Numbered from the stretch's first letter, positions 9,499 through 19,517 are shown. The stretch is 64,000 nt of DNA from Pseudomonas sp. 30_B (GCF_017491605.1 NZ_JAFGYY010000003.1:1-64000), one strand, 5' to 3'. The notes: a model not told the origin generated them from the sequence alone. A program made the numbers and translations.

Positions 9499-10424
9499 CT
9501 GCATACGGTCAGCGTAAAGACCGTCCCCGCCCAGTTCATCCCCTTCCTCCCGGCATGTCCGCTTCGGTGGTCATGGAGGTTCAACTCGTCCCCATGGTGG
9601 GCGGACATGCCGAGGAGCGCCTGGATCGTCCCGTACGATCGTCACAATTTGAAGCAGTTCGACCCTTGCAATTGCTGCTGTGCGTCGATGTGTCGCAGGG
9701 TGCGCGCAGGGCTCCGGAGACTTTCGCAAAGGTTCTTGATCGTCACCATGGCAAGGTCTTTGCCAAGTGCTTCAACGGCTGCATTCGACCTTCTCCTGGC
9801 GTCGCTGAAAGCCGCGTTTTTCACGGATTTGACACAATTCCATGGACGCCACGGGCACGCCTTTGACTGGCAGAAAATTCCCTTTTGTACCCTGCGTGAA
9901 TTGATCGTTTTCTGAGCGATTTCGGTCGTGACTGTTTCTCAGGCTGAGAAAATATCTTGTTAAAAATGAAAGGCCGGGGCCTTGAAAGGCATTTCTGAAA
10001 TGCTTTGTAATACCCGCCGTCCATTTCCTACCCCCAAATCGCTGAGTCGCACTGACGTAGATCATGGCCAGTGCTCACCCTCTGGTGCAGCGGCATAACA
10101 ACAGGGGGCTGCCATCGGTGGGCTCCTGTCATAAGACGAGTCGGGCAATCCGCTCGTGCATCCGGTGTGCGACGCGCGCGTTCTTGCGAACCGCCAGTCC
10201 AGACACCACACGCTGAATAATCACGGAACGAATCAGCTGACGAAATCGGTTTCGCATCGCGAAGACCGGGCGACTTCCCTTTGCCCGGAATCCTTGCGGC
10301 CGCGTTCGTGAACCCATGACAGCCCTGGCAGGCGGCTTGGAAAAGTCGCGGGTAACGAGTCGTCGAGCGTGTGTGGCGAAGGCTCATGGGCGGTGAAGCG
10401 ATTTTCATCCACTAAGGCCGCAAG
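9499..10424. other. 925-bp intergenic region between the secretion operon and cyoA
   Basis: I see no convincing gene here. Short open frames exist on both strands but lack ribosome sites and protein-like composition. The first part holds a 12-bp inverted repeat, CGGCATGTCCGC at 9551-9562 and its complement at 9601-9612 (38-nt loop). The middle (9640-10010) is clearly lower in GC than its surroundings and carries three palindromes. The last 300 bases before cyoA are high GC and probably include a long cyo leader. A small RNA cannot be excluded. Confidence 0.6.
9935..10003. promoter_or_regulatory. Cluster of three palindromes upstream of cyoABCDE
   Basis: TTTCTCA-GGC-TGAGAAA (9935-9951), AAGGCC-GG-GGCCTT (9970-9983) and GCATTT-CTG-AAATGC (9989-10003) lie within 70 bases in the AT-richer part of the region before cyoA. 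Their size and symmetry are operator-like. cyo operons in Pseudomonas respond to oxygen, iron and redox regulators, but none of these sites is a clear match to an Anr/FNR or Fur box, so no regulator is assigned. Confidence 0.4.
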
Positions 10425-11411
10425 ATGAAAAAAGAGCAGTACACAGGAATTTTGAAGAGACTTGCGTGGCTGCCGATGCTGATGCTCGGTGGTTGCAACA
10501 TGGCGCTGTTCGACCCGAAAGGGCAGGTCGGCGCCGACGAGAAGTCCCTGATCATCACGGCAACCCTGCTGATGCTGATCGTGGTGGTGCCGGTCATCCT
10601 GATGACCTTCGCGTTCGCCTGGAAATACCGGGCTTCGAACACCAAGGCCACCTACATGCCGGACTGGTCCCACTCGACCAAGATCGAGCTGGTGGTATGG
10701 CTGGTCCCCTGCCTGATCATCGCCGCGCTCGGCTGGATCACCTGGGAGAGCACCCACAAGCTGGACCCGTATCGTCCGCTGGACTCCGAGGTCAAGCCGG
10801 TGACCATCCAGGCCATCTCGCTGGACTGGAAGTGGCTGTTCATCTACCCGGAACAGGGTATCGCCACCGTCAACGAAATCGCCTTCCCGAAAGACACCCC
10901 GGTGAACTTCCAGATCACCTCGGATTCGGTGATGAACTCCTTCTTCATTCCGCAGCTGGGTAGCCAGATCTACTCCATGGCCGGAATGATGACCAAGCTG
11001 CACCTGATCGCCAACGAAGAAGGCGTGTTCGACGGCATCTCCGCGAACTACAGCGGCGGCGGCTTCTCGGGCATGAAGTTCAAGGCCATCTCCACCTCCG
11101 AGCAGGGCTTCCAGGAGTGGGTTGCGAAGGTCAAGGCCTCGCCGCAGACCCTCAACCTGGATCAGTACCCGGAGCTGGTGAAGCCGACCGAAAACGTCCC
11201 CGCGACCTACTTCGCAACCGTCAGCCCCGAGCTGTTCTCCAGCGTGCTGAACAAGTGGGAACACGCCGGCCACGAGATGGCCAAGGCCCACAAGCTCAAA
11301 GAAGAGCAGGCCAACGGCGAGCACGGCGACGCTGCCCATGACGAGACCGCCATGGCGGGCCACGACATGAGCAACATGCCGGGCATGCAAATGAATCCGA
11401 GCCAGGAGTAA
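10425..11411 (+). CDS. cyoA: Cytochrome bo3 ubiquinol oxidase subunit II
   Basis: 328 residues. A lipoprotein signal with lipobox LGGC (lipidated Cys24) is followed by two transmembrane helices (about 45-70 and 85-110) and a periplasmic cupredoxin-like domain without the CuA ligands, as expected for quinol rather than cytochrome c oxidases. [21 protein letters not shown] and [13 protein letters not shown] are family hallmarks. The C-terminal tail (about 295-328) is rich in His and Met, a possible metal-binding extension. It is the first gene of cyoABCDE and has AAGG upstream of the ATG. The complex oxidises ubiquinol, reduces oxygen and pumps protons at the inner membrane. Confidence 0.97.
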   Translation: MKKEQYTGILKRLAWLPMLMLGGCNMALFDPKGQVGADEKSLIITATLLMLIVVVPVILMTFAFAWKYRASNTKATYMPDWSHSTKIELVVWLVPCLIIAALGWITWESTHKLDPYRPLDSEVKPVTIQAISLDWKWLFIYPEQGIATVNEIAFPKDTPVNFQITSDSVMNSFFIPQLGSQIYSMAGMMTKLHLIANEEGVFDGISANYSGGGFSGMKFKAISTSEQGFQEWVAKVKASPQTLNLDQYPELVKPTENVPATYFATVSPELFSSVLNKWEHAGHEMAKAHKLKEEQANGEHGDAAHDETAMAGHDMSNMPGMQMNPSQE

Positions 11412-11417
11412 GCACAG

Positions 11418-13397
11418 ATGTTCGGGAAACTGACTCTGTCGGCCGTGCCGTATCACGAGCCGATCATCGTCATCACGCTGGCCGTCGTCGCCCTGCTGGG
11501 CCTCGGCGTGTTCGGCGCGATCACCTACTACCGCAAGTGGACCTACCTGTGGACCGAGTGGCTGACGTCCATCGACCACAAGAAGATCGGCGTGATGTAC
11601 ATCATCGTCGCCCTGGTCATGCTGCTGCGCGGCTTCGCCGACGCGATCATGATGCGCGGCCAGCTCGCGCTGGCTGAAGGCGCCAACCACGGCTACCTGC
11701 CGCCGGAACACTACGACCAGATCTTCACCGCGCACGGCGTGATCATGATCATCTTCATGGCCATGCCCTTCATGACCGGCCTGATGAACCTGGCCGTGCC
11801 GCTGCAGATCGGCGCGCGCGACGTGGCGTTCCCCTTCCTGAACTCGCTGAGCTTCTGGCTGCTGGTCGTCAGCGCCATGCTGGTGAACGTTTCGCTGGGC
11901 CTGGGCGAATTCGCCCGTACCGGCTGGGTCGCCTACCCGCCGCTGTCCGAGCTGGCCTACAGTCCGGGCGTGGGGGTGGACTACTACATCTGGGCGCTAC
12001 AGATATCGGGTATGGGTACCTTGCTCACGGGTATCAACTTCCTGGTGACCGTGTTCAAGATGCGCACCCCTGGCATGAAGCTGATGCAGATGCCGATCTT
12101 CACCTGGACCTGCACCTTCGCCAACATCCTGATCGTTGCGTCGTTCCCGATCCTGACCGCGGCCCTGGGCCTGCTGTCGCTGGACCGCTACTTCGACATG
12201 CACTTCTTCACCAACGAGCTGGGCGGCAACGCCATGATGTACATCAACCTCTTCTGGGCCTGGGGCCATCCTGAGGTGTACATCCTGATCCTGCCGGCCT
12301 TCGGTATCTTCTCCGAAGTCACCGCGACCTTCGCCGGCAAGCGCATGTTCGGCTACACCTCGATGGTGTGGGCGAGCGCCGCGATCACCTTCCTCGGCTT
12401 CACCGTGTGGCTGCACCACTTCTTCACCATGGGTTCGGGCGGCGACGTCAACGGCTTCTTCGGCGTTGCGACCATGCTGATCTCCATCCCGACCGGGGTG
12501 AAGCTGTTCAACTGGCTGTTCACCATCTACCGTGGCCGCCTGCGCTTCAACACTCCGATCCTGTGGACCCTGGGCTTCATCGTCACCTTCACCATCGGTG
12601 GCATGACCGGCGTTCTGCTGGCCATTCCGGGTGCCGACTACCTGCTGCACAACAGCCTGTTCCTGATCGCTCACTTCCACAACACCATCATCGGTGGTGC
12701 GGTGTTCGGCTACCTGGCCGGCTTCGTCTTCTGGTTCCCGAAAGCCTTCGGCTTCACCCTGGACGAGAAGTGGGGCAAGCGTTCCTTCTGGTGCTGGCTG
12801 GTCGGCTTCTACATGGCCTTCATGCCGCTGTACATCCTCGGCTTCATGGGCATGACCCGTCGCCTGAACCACTACGACAACCCGATGTGGAAGCCGTACC
12901 TGGTGGTTGCGTTCTTCGGTGCCGTGCTGATCTTCCTGGGCATCGCCTGCCAGCTGATCCAGCTGTTCGTCTCGATCAAGAACCGCAAGGCCCTGGCCGA
13001 CGTGACCGGCGATCCGTGGGGCGGCCGTACCCTGGAGTGGTCCACTTCCTCGCCGCCGCCGTACTACAACTTCGCCGAGTTGCCGCACGTGAACGACATC
13101 GACGCGTTCCACGACATGAAGCAGACCGGTACCGCGTACCGCCGCCTGCCGGCCTATGCCCCGATCCACATGCCGAAGAACACCGCCGCTGGTTTCTCCA
13201 TCGCGCTGTTCGCCTTCATCTTCGGCTTCGCCGCCATCTGGCACATCTGGTGGCTGGTGGGTGTCGGCTTCGTCGGCATGATCGCCTCGGTCATCGTGCG
13301 CAGCTACGTCACCGACCTGGACTACTACGTCCAGCCGGATGAGATCGAGCGCATCGAAAACTCCAACTTCCAGAAACTCGCCACTGCGCAGGTATAA
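11418..13397 (+). CDS. cyoB: Cytochrome bo3 ubiquinol oxidase subunit I
   Basis: 659 residues, the usual length. The catalytic heme-copper subunit has about 15 transmembrane helices. The copper B ligands are visible as His284 (in WGHPEVY, with the cross-linked Tyr288) and His333/His334 ([11 protein letters not shown]). The heme ligands His419 and His421 lie in [11 protein letters not shown]. This numbering coincides with E. coli CyoB. AGGAG precedes the ATG. The gene lies 6 bases after cyoA and 3 bases before cyoC in one operon. Confidence 0.98.
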   Translation: MFGKLTLSAVPYHEPIIVITLAVVALLGLGVFGAITYYRKWTYLWTEWLTSIDHKKIGVMYIIVALVMLLRGFADAIMMRGQLALAEGANHGYLPPEHYDQIFTAHGVIMIIFMAMPFMTGLMNLAVPLQIGARDVAFPFLNSLSFWLLVVSAMLVNVSLGLGEFARTGWVAYPPLSELAYSPGVGVDYYIWALQISGMGTLLTGINFLVTVFKMRTPGMKLMQMPIFTWTCTFANILIVASFPILTAALGLLSLDRYFDMHFFTNELGGNAMMYINLFWAWGHPEVYILILPAFGIFSEVTATFAGKRMFGYTSMVWASAAITFLGFTVWLHHFFTMGSGGDVNGFFGVATMLISIPTGVKLFNWLFTIYRGRLRFNTPILWTLGFIVTFTIGGMTGVLLAIPGADYLLHNSLFLIAHFHNTIIGGAVFGYLAGFVFWFPKAFGFTLDEKWGKRSFWCWLVGFYMAFMPLYILGFMGMTRRLNHYDNPMWKPYLVVAFFGAVLIFLGIACQLIQLFVSIKNRKALADVTGDPWGGRTLEWSTSSPPPYYNFAELPHVNDIDAFHDMKQTGTAYRRLPAYAPIHMPKNTAAGFSIALFAFIFGFAAIWHIWWLVGVGFVGMIASVIVRSYVTDLDYYVQPDEIERIENSNFQKLATAQV

Positions 13398-13400
13398 GCG

Positions 13401-14030
13401 ATGTCTACGGCAGTACTGAATCAACACCTGGTCGATACGCACGAAGCGGCGCATGACCACGACCACGCCCACGACAGCGGCGGCATGACGGTCTTCGGCT
13501 TCTGGCTGTACCTGATGACCGACTGCATCCTGTTCGCGAGCGTCTTCGCCACCTACGCCGTGCTGGTCAACCACACGGCCGGCGGCCCGAGCGGCAAGGA
13601 CATCTTCGAACTGCCCTACGTGGCCGTCGAAACCGCGATCCTGCTGATCTCCTCCTGCACCTACGGCCTGGCCATGCTGGCCGCGCACAAGGGTGCCAAG
13701 GGCAAGGCCATCGCCTGGCTGGGCGTGACCTTCCTCTGCGGCGCCGCGTTCATCGGCATGGAACTCAACGAGTTCCATCACCTGATCGTCGAAGGCTTCG
13801 GCCCGAGCCGCAGCGCCTTCCTGTCGTCCTTCTTCACCCTGGTCGGCATGCACGGCCTGCACGTATCCGCAGGCCTGCTGTGGATGCTGGTGCTGATGGC
13901 GCAGATCGGCACCCGTGGCCTGACCGCGCAGAACAACACCCGCATGATGTGCCTGAGCCTGTTCTGGCACTTCCTGGACATCGTCTGGATCTGCGTCTTC
14001 ACCGTCGTCTACCTGATGGGAGCCCTGTAA
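13401..14030 (+). CDS. cyoC: Cytochrome bo3 ubiquinol oxidase subunit III
   Basis: 209 residues with five transmembrane helices and a His/Asp-rich cytoplasmic N-terminus ([12 protein letters not shown]). Family segments include [37 protein letters not shown] and [13 protein letters not shown]. It is a structural subunit of the bo3 oxidase. The stop TAA overlaps the cyoD ATG by one base (TAATG), so the two are translationally coupled. Confidence 0.97.
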   Translation: MSTAVLNQHLVDTHEAAHDHDHAHDSGGMTVFGFWLYLMTDCILFASVFATYAVLVNHTAGGPSGKDIFELPYVAVETAILLISSCTYGLAMLAAHKGAKGKAIAWLGVTFLCGAAFIGMELNEFHHLIVEGFGPSRSAFLSSFFTLVGMHGLHVSAGLLWMLVLMAQIGTRGLTAQNNTRMMCLSLFWHFLDIVWICVFTVVYLMGAL

Positions 14031-14392
14031 TGACCGCTGCTGCACATCATCACGACTCCCATGGCGCCGGCCACGACAACCACGGCGCCGGTCACGGCAG
14101 CCTGGGCTCGTACGCCATCGGCTTCGTGCTTTCGGTGATCCTGACCGCGATCCCGTTCTACATGGTCATCGACGGTGGCTTCTCGCGTCACGCCACCCTG
14201 CTGACCATGGTGATCCTGGGCCTGGTCCAGGTCGTCGTGCACCTGATCTGCTTCCTGCACATGAACTTCAGCTCCGAAGGCCGCTGGAACGTCATGGCAT
14301 TCATCTTCACCGCCATCATCATCCTGCTGGTGGTCGGTCTGTCGCTGTGGATCATCTACACCGCAGACACCCTGATGATGCCGATGCCCTGA
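14030..14392 (+). CDS. cyoD: Cytochrome bo3 ubiquinol oxidase subunit IV
   Basis: 120 residues. ATG at 14030 overlaps the cyoC stop. A His-rich N-terminus ([17 protein letters not shown]) precedes three transmembrane helices. [19 protein letters not shown] and [12 protein letters not shown] are characteristic of CyoD, the small subunit that assists assembly and copper B incorporation. It sits in the standard operon position before cyoE. Confidence 0.96.
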   Translation: MTAAAHHHDSHGAGHDNHGAGHGSLGSYAIGFVLSVILTAIPFYMVIDGGFSRHATLLTMVILGLVQVVVHLICFLHMNFSSEGRWNVMAFIFTAIIILLVVGLSLWIIYTADTLMMPMP

Positions 14393-14403
14393 GGGCCGAT
14401 GCC

Positions 14404-15291
14404 GTGAAATTCAAGCGTTATCTGCTGGTCGCCAAGCCGGGCATCATCTTCGGCAACCTGATCGCGGTGGCGGGGGGATACTTCCTCGCCGCTCGCGGCA
14501 GCGTTGACCCGATGCTGCTGCTGGCCACCGTGATCGGCCTGTCCCTGGTCGTTGCCAGTGGTTGTGTGTTCAACAACTGTATCGACCGCGACATCGACCG
14601 CTTCATGGAGCGTACCCGCAGCCGTGTCACCGTGACCGGGCAGATCTCGCTCACGGCGGCCCTGGCCCATGGCCTGGTGCTGGGCGTGGCGGGCTTCGGC
14701 CTGCTGGCGTGGAAGACCAACGTGCAGGCGACCCTGCTCGCCGCATTCGGCTTCTTCGTCTACGTCGTGCTCTACAGCCTTTGGCTCAAGCGCAGCTCGG
14801 TCTATGGCACGCTGGTCGGCAGTCTCTCCGGAGCCATGCCGCCGGTGGTGGGCTACTGCGCCGCCAGCGGTCAGTTCGACATGGGCGCGGCGGTGCTGCT
14901 GCTGATCTTCTGCCTCTGGCAGATGCCGCACAGCTACGCCATCGCGATCTTCCGCCTGAACGACTACCGCGCCGCCGGGATTCCCGTGCTGCCGGTGGAG
15001 CGGGGCATCGAAGCGACCAAGAAGCAGATCCTCTACTACGTGCTGGCTTTCGGCCTGGCGACCCTGCTGCTGACCGTCACCGGCTTCGCCGGCTACGGTT
15101 ACCTGGTGGTGGCGCTGGCCGTCAGCGCCTGGTGGCTGTTCATCGCGGTGAAAGGCTTCAGTGCCGAGGACGACCGCCGCTGGGCCCGCCAGTTGTTCGC
15201 CTTCTCCATCATCGCGATCAGCGTGCTGAGCCTGATGATGTCCATCGACTTCCAGGCCATCCCGGCCCCGTCGATGCTGGCGGCGTTGTAA
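14404..15291 (+). CDS. cyoE: Heme O synthase (protoheme IX farnesyltransferase)
   Basis: 295 residues. GTG at 14404 was chosen because GAGGG lies 8 bases upstream and the family N-terminus [19 protein letters not shown] begins here. It is a UbiA-type polytopic prenyltransferase with two Asp-rich motifs: [15 protein letters not shown] (first, near residue 70) and the region around [12 protein letters not shown] (second). It transfers a farnesyl group to heme B to make the heme O used by CyoB. It is the last gene of cyoABCDE and is followed by a strong terminator. Confidence 0.97.
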   Translation: MKFKRYLLVAKPGIIFGNLIAVAGGYFLAARGSVDPMLLLATVIGLSLVVASGCVFNNCIDRDIDRFMERTRSRVTVTGQISLTAALAHGLVLGVAGFGLLAWKTNVQATLLAAFGFFVYVVLYSLWLKRSSVYGTLVGSLSGAMPPVVGYCAASGQFDMGAAVLLLIFCLWQMPHSYAIAIFRLNDYRAAGIPVLPVERGIEATKKQILYYVLAFGLATLLLTVTGFAGYGYLVVALAVSAWWLFIAVKGFSAEDDRRWARQLFAFSIIAISVLSLMMSIDFQAIPAPSMLAAL

Positions 15292-15307
15292 GGCTGCTTG
15301 GCTGTAA

Positions 15308-15338
15308 CGAAAAAACCGCCTTTCGGGGCGGTTTTTTG
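15308..15338 (+). terminator. Terminator of the cyo operon
   Basis: A perfect hairpin with AAAACCGCC and GGCGGTTTT arms around TTTCGG is followed by a T-run. It lies 17 bases after the cyoE stop. The symmetric A and T tracts could also terminate transcription arriving from the minus strand. Confidence 0.9.
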
Positions 15339-15370
15339 TGCCCGGTGTTTGTCCTGGCACCGCTGTATTT

Positions 15371-15594
15371 GTAGGAGCGCGCCATGCGCGCGAATCGCGG
15401 GCATGGCCCGCTCCTACAGGATGACGCCAACCCATCCCACAAGAGCGGACCTTGTCCGCGAAGGCCGTATAAACGGCCATCGGTGTTCCCAGGTGGAACG
15501 GGGCAAATCGGTGTTGGATTTCGCGGATAAGATCCGCTCCTACAGGTGAGGTACCGTGTTCGCCTCGCGCGTAGGAGCGGACTCCGTCCGCGAT
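15371..15594. repeat. Cluster of GTAGGAGCG-type REP/REPIN elements
   Basis: Three copies lie in the 312-bp gap between convergent cyoE and ndh. One is at 15371-15417, with GTAGGAGCG and CGCTCCTAC ends. A second is a degenerate longer pair at 15441-15543. The third is a single element at 15571-15594 with the core GGACTCCGTCCGCGATCG. The same family recurs at 19.9, 34.7, 42.6, 53.1 and 61.9 kb. No gene is visible in this gap. Confidence 0.85.
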
Positions 15595-15604
15595 CGCTAG
15601 CCGA

Positions 15605-16903
15605 TCAATGCAGCTTCAAGCGCGGCTCGGTACTACGCCCGATGCGGTCCGCGATCATCAGCAGCGCCGTGCGGAACGGTCCGTACAGCGCCATCTGGTG
15701 CATACGGTACAGCGACACGTAGAACATCCGCGCCAACCAGCCTTCCAGCTTCACGCTGCCCATCAGGTTACCCATCAGGTTGCCCACCGCGCTGAAACGC
15801 GACAGCGAGATCAGCGAGCCGTAGTCGGTGTAGCGGTACTCCGGTAGCGGCTTGCCCTCCAGGCGCGCAACCAGCCCCTTGGCCAGCAGCGAAGCCTGCT
15901 GGTGTGCCGCCTGGGCGCGCGGCGGCACGCTGCGCTCGCTGCCATCGCCCATCGGGCAGGCGGCGCAGTCGCCGAAGGCGAAGATGTTGTCGTCGCGCGT
16001 GGTCTGCAGGGTCGAGCGGACTACCAGCTGATTGATACGGTTGGTCTCCAGTCCGTCGATTTCCTTGAGCAGGCTCGGCGCACGAATACCCGCCGCCCAG
16101 ACCTTCAGGCTCGCCGGAATGAACTCGCCGATCGCGGTGCGCAGACCATCCGCTGTCACCTCCTGCACGGCAGAGCCGGTGAGCACACGCACGCCGAGTT
16201 TCTCCAGCGTCTGGTGCACCGGGCGGCTGATGCGCTCGGGCAGCGCCGGCAGCACGCGCGGGCCGGCTTCGATCAGGGTGATGCGCATGTTCTGCGGCTG
16301 GATACCGGTCAGACCATAGGCCGCCAGCTCCTGTGCGGCGTGGTGCAACTCGGCCGACAGCTCGACCCCGGTGGCCCCGGCGCCAACGATGGCGACGCTG
16401 ATCTGATCGTCCTTGTCCTGCCCTGCGTGGGCGCGCAGGTAATGGGTCAGCAGCAGCTTGTGGAAGCGCTCGGCCTGCTCGCGGGTATCCAGGAAGATGC
16501 AGTGGTCCGCGGCGCCCTGGGTGCCGAAGTCATTGGTGGTGCTGCCGATGGCCAGGACCAGACTGTCGTACTCCAGGCTGCGTGCCGGCACCAGCTCCGC
16601 GCCTTGCTCGTCGAGCGTGGCGGCGAGCTGGATGCGCTTGCCGGCGCGGTCCAGCCCAATAAGGCGGCCGAGCTGGAATTCGAAGTGGTTCCATTTCGCC
16701 TGGGCGACGTAGTTCAGCTCATCCTCGGAAGAGTTGAGCGAGCCGGCGGCGACTTCGTGCAGCAGGGGTTTCCAGATGTGGGTGAGGTTGGCGTCGACGA
16801 GCGTAATGCGCGCCTTGCCCTTTTTACCCAGGGTGCGGCCGAGACGGGTCGCGAGCTCCAGCCCGCCGGCGCCGCCGCCGACGATCACGATACGATGGGA
16901 CAT
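15605..16903 (-). CDS. ndh: Type II NADH dehydrogenase (non-proton-pumping)
   Basis: 432 residues. Two dinucleotide-binding folds are seen: N-terminal FAD site VIVGGGAGGLELA (residues 5-17) and a central NADH site VAIVGAGATGVELSAELHH. FAFGDCAACP is the second FAD-contact motif. The C-terminal 50 residues contain an amphipathic membrane-binding region. The enzyme passes electrons from NADH to ubiquinone at the inner membrane without pumping protons, and so feeds quinol oxidases such as the convergent cyo complex. It lies downstream of two small minus-strand genes and may be cotranscribed with them. No upstream frame shift or truncation is seen. Confidence 0.95.
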   Translation of the reverse strand: MSHRIVIVGGGAGGLELATRLGRTLGKKGKARITLVDANLTHIWKPLLHEVAAGSLNSSEDELNYVAQAKWNHFEFQLGRLIGLDRAGKRIQLAATLDEQGAELVPARSLEYDSLVLAIGSTTNDFGTQGAADHCIFLDTREQAERFHKLLLTHYLRAHAGQDKDDQISVAIVGAGATGVELSAELHHAAQELAAYGLTGIQPQNMRITLIEAGPRVLPALPERISRPVHQTLEKLGVRVLTGSAVQEVTADGLRTAIGEFIPASLKVWAAGIRAPSLLKEIDGLETNRINQLVVRSTLQTTRDDNIFAFGDCAACPMGDGSERSVPPRAQAAHQQASLLAKGLVARLEGKPLPEYRYTDYGSLISLSRFSAVGNLMGNLMGSVKLEGWLARMFYVSLYRMHQMALYGPFRTALLMIADRIGRSTEPRLKLH

Positions 16904-16956
16904 GTTGCATTCTCATAGCTTAAGGAATCCTGTATCGGCCCGTGGCGGCACGGCGC

Positions 16957-17127
16957 TCACGCAAGGTAGGCCAGGAGGCGGCTCAGCAGGCCCAGGCCGA
17001 TGACCACAGCGAGCAAGGCTCCCATCATCAGCCAGGGTTTGAACGGCGCGCGTTCGACCTGGTGGACGGGAGAGCTGAGGTACTGATCGACCTTCTGCTG
17101 GTCTTCGGGGCTCAAGCGACTGGGCAT
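16957..17127 (-). CDS. DUF3094-like small membrane protein
   Basis: A 56-residue frame read directly from the minus strand. ATG at 17127 has GGAGG in good position. A charged N-terminus with SRLSPEDQQKVDQYLSSPVH is followed by one hydrophobic helix (about residues 33-52, ending LLSRLLAYLA). Small proteins of this kind, containing the LSPEDQ/KVD motif and one C-terminal helix, lie beside ndh in other pseudomonads. The domain name is from memory. Function is unknown. The position directly upstream of ndh suggests cotranscription. Confidence 0.75.
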   Translation of the reverse strand: MPSRLSPEDQQKVDQYLSSPVHQVERAPFKPWLMMGALLAVVIGLGLLSRLLAYLA

Positions 17128-17209
17128 GGGCGGCCTCCGTTTGTAATGCCGAGCATTCTAGTAGGGCGCGGGCAGGCCCTCAACGTGCAAAGGGCGAGTG
17201 GGCGTGCCT

Positions 17210-17839
17210 TCAGAGGCCCACGCCCATGTCGAACAGCACGGTGCGGCCGAGGCTGCCGCGCAGGAAGTCCGGCGCATCGGTGTGGGCGAACAGCACGCGG
17301 GCGAAGGTGGGGCCGACGATGGACAGCGACCGCCAGCCCTGGCGCAGGTATTCCGTTGGGGGCGGAAAAGGGGTGTTGAAGTCCGCCGTCTCGCGCTTGA
17401 GGCTGACGAAGGCGAGCAGGTCCAGGTCGCGCAGGTCGATGCCGCGCTCACTGTAGTTGTGCGCCTTCTTGCGCAGCGTCGGCGCGAGGCGCGCCTGCAG
17501 GTCCGCGCAGGGAATCCGTCGCGGGCGCTGCTCGCGGCGGATCAGCTGGTTGATGCTCTGCGCCATGCGCCGGCGCAGTAGCTCCTCCTTCCATTCCTCG
17601 TTGAGCCGGCGACCCTGGTCGAGCACGAAGAACACCTCGAAGCTGGCGTCGCGAAACAGCACGTCCGGCGGCTGCTGCGCCGGCGCGATGAAGTCTTCCT
17701 GGCGGTAGGGAACCTTCAGCGCCTGCAGCAGGCGCTGGCAGGCCCAGCATTCCCGCTCCCACTTGCGGCCGTTGGAGAGGAAGTCGTTGGCTTGTTCCGC
17801 CTGGCGGGTCAGCAGGCGCAGGTAGTCGGACTCATTCAT
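17210..17839 (-). CDS. DUF1780 conserved hypothetical protein
   Basis: 209 residues from ATG 17839 (MNESDYLRLL...). It is soluble, with no signal peptide or membrane segment. Recognisable stretches are FLSNGRKWERECWACQRLL, DASFEVFFVLDQGRRLNEEW and YSERGIDLRDLDLLAFVSLK. I recognise it as the DUF1780 type, proposed to have an endonuclease-like fold. The function is not established and no catalytic set is obvious. It is the first of a probable three-gene minus-strand unit with the DUF3094 gene and ndh. The frame is open upstream to 18259, but that extension runs antisense to the GNAT gene and is not believed. Confidence 0.8.
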   Translation of the reverse strand: MNESDYLRLLTRQAEQANDFLSNGRKWERECWACQRLLQALKVPYRQEDFIAPAQQPPDVLFRDASFEVFFVLDQGRRLNEEWKEELLRRRMAQSINQLIRREQRPRRIPCADLQARLAPTLRKKAHNYSERGIDLRDLDLLAFVSLKRETADFNTPFPPPTEYLRQGWRSLSIVGPTFARVLFAHTDAPDFLRGSLGRTVLFDMGVGL

Positions 17840-17944
17840 GCCTTCAGCATAGTTGCTGCGCAACGCCCGGGCGTTGCTGAATCGACAGGGCGGCGGAAGG
17901 GATGCGCGGTGTAGACTGTCGCGAGCCCTGACACCGAGGTCGCA

Positions 17945-18361
17945 ATGCTGCTGCGCTCCGCCGTTCCCGACGATCACGCCGCCCTGCGCGCCCTGTGGCA
18001 GCGCACTCCAGGCATCCAGTTGCGCCGTGATGACGACTACGAGCCTTTCACCGCCTACCTGCGGCGCAATCCTGGCCTGAGCCTGGTGCTGGAAGACGGC
18101 GGCCAGGTCATCGGCAGCCTGTTGGCCGGGCATGACGGGCGCCGGGGTTATCTGCAGCATCTGGTGGTCGATGAGGCTTTCCGTGGGCGAGGGTTGGCGC
18201 GGGCGCTGCTCGACGAGGCGCTGGCCCGGCTTGCGCGCGAGGGGATCGGCAAGTCCCATGTTTTCGTACTCAGGGATGCGCCCCAGGCGCTCGCCTTCTG
18301 GGAAGCCCAGGCGGACTGGGGGCGGCGCGAGGATCTACAGGTTTATTCCGTGGGAGGTTGA
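17945..18361 (+). CDS. GNAT-family N-acetyltransferase
   Basis: 138 residues. The acetyl-CoA-binding motif A is [20 protein letters not shown] (about residues 71-90; Q/RxxGxG/A form RGRGLA). Motif B near the C-terminus is [21 protein letters not shown]. The preceding strand [18 protein letters not shown] is also typical. It is soluble. The substrate is unknown: such enzymes acetylate small amines or protein N-termini. It is divergent from the DUF1780 gene, and its stop overlaps the ribosome site of the following gene, so the next two genes may be in its operon. Confidence 0.88.
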   Translation: MLLRSAVPDDHAALRALWQRTPGIQLRRDDDYEPFTAYLRRNPGLSLVLEDGGQVIGSLLAGHDGRRGYLQHLVVDEAFRGRGLARALLDEALARLAREGIGKSHVFVLRDAPQALAFWEAQADWGRREDLQVYSVGG

Positions 18362-18363
18362 GC

Positions 18364-18831
18364 GTGAAACGATTGCTGAGCGGACTGCTGTTCCTGCTGC
18401 TCTCGGGCATGGTGCTTGCGCAGGACGCCGGACTGGCAAGCGGCTGGACCTTGCTGGACCAGTTCGACAATCCCTACACGGCCAACGCCGAGCTGCGGGT
18501 GGTGCTGATCGCCCGTGACATGGCCGGCAGCAAGCTGGTCAAGGCCGCACTCGAAGGCCGCCCCGCCGGCTATCTCGAGGCCCGGCATGCGGTGTTCATC
18601 GCCGACATCAGCCGCATGCCGGCGCCGATCTCGGCGATGTTCGCCGTACCCGCCATGCGCGACTACAGCTACCGCGTGCTGCTCGACCGCGACGCGCGCG
18701 TCGCCAACCGCTTCGCCGCCCAGCCGGAGGGGGTGACCTGGCTGCAACTGGAGCAGGGCAGGGTGGTCGACACCCGCCGTTTCGATAAGGCCGACGCGCT
18801 GCGTCAGGCCCTGGAGCGCGGTACACCGTGA
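18364..18831 (+). CDS. Exported protein of unknown function (thioredoxin-like fold possible)
   Basis: 155 residues. GTG at 18364 was chosen because GGGAGG lies 6 bases upstream. A signal peptide (KRLLSGLLFLLLSGMVLA, cleavage before QDAG) is followed by a small alpha/beta domain with alternating strands (LRVVLIARDM, HAVFIADIS, YRVLLDRDARVANRF) resembling the thioredoxin-like layout of periplasmic proteins. No CxxC is present, so it is not a redox protein of the usual kind. The stop overlaps the next start (GTGA), coupling it to a membrane protein. I do not recognise a specific function. Confidence 0.75.
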   Translation: MKRLLSGLLFLLLSGMVLAQDAGLASGWTLLDQFDNPYTANAELRVVLIARDMAGSKLVKAALEGRPAGYLEARHAVFIADISRMPAPISAMFAVPAMRDYSYRVLLDRDARVANRFAAQPEGVTWLQLEQGRVVDTRRFDKADALRQALERGTP

Positions 18832-19517
18832 TTGCCGCACAGCTGCTGTCCGAAGAGACCCTGGAGCTGGGCTGGGCGGTCTATCTGCCCATGGTGGCCT
18901 GGGCCGCCTGGCGCGCGCCCTGGCTGGAGCTGATCAGCGACTTCCGCCGCCAGCACCTGGTGTTTGGCACCATGCTCGGGCTGTTCCTGCTCTGGCTGGT
19001 GCGCCGGGATTTCGCTTCGGGGGTGTCCTTCCACTTCATCGGCATGACTGCCGTGACCCTGCTGCTGGACTGGCCGCTGGCGATCATCGTCGGCCTGGTG
19101 GGGCAGATCGGCCTGTGCGTGATCGGCCGGCAGGATTGGGTCGCCATCGGCATCAATGGCATCCTCCTGGTGCTGATACCGGTGCTGATCACCGAGCTTG
19201 CTGCGATCTTCGTCGAGCGCCGGCAGCCGCGGAACCTGTTCGTCTACATCTTCTGCTCGGGGTTCTTTCCCGCCGCGCTGGCGGCCCTATGCAGCCTGAT
19301 GCTCGGCCTGGGGCTGCTGTGGATGGATGGCCTGTTCCCCATGCCGCCGTGGATCGAGGACTTTATCGGCTACCTGTGGCTGATCATGTTCCCGGAAGCC
19401 TTCATCAACGGCACCATCGTGACCGGGCTGGTGGTGTTCTACCCGGACTGGCTGGAAACCTTCAATCGCACGCGCTACCTGCAGGCGCCCTGGAAGGATG
19501 ATGATGAGTCGCGCTGA
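18828..19517 (+). CDS. Polytopic membrane protein, CbiM/ECF-permease-like
   Basis: 229 residues starting at a GTG that overlaps the previous stop. Six or seven hydrophobic helices are visible. WPLAIIVGLVGQIGLCVI, NLFVYIFCSGFFPAALAALC and MFPEAFINGTIVTGLVVFYPDW resemble the core of CbiM-like energy-coupling-factor permeases (the EAFINGTIV region). No ATPase or transmembrane coupling subunit is encoded nearby, so solute uptake through an ECF complex is unproven. The tail ends in a charged KDDDESR. Coupling to the exported protein upstream suggests that the two act together. Confidence 0.72.
   Translation: MIAAQLLSEETLELGWAVYLPMVAWAAWRAPWLELISDFRRQHLVFGTMLGLFLLWLVRRDFASGVSFHFIGMTAVTLLLDWPLAIIVGLVGQIGLCVIGRQDWVAIGINGILLVLIPVLITELAAIFVERRQPRNLFVYIFCSGFFPAALAALCSLMLGLGLLWMDGLFPMPPWIEDFIGYLWLIMFPEAFINGTIVTGLVVFYPDWLETFNRTRYLQAPWKDDDESR

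Noticed and set aside
9607..9915. Possible 102-residue protein in the gap before cyoA
   Set aside because: No ribosome site, poor codon use and a Cys/Arg-rich odd composition. It overlaps the palindrome region.
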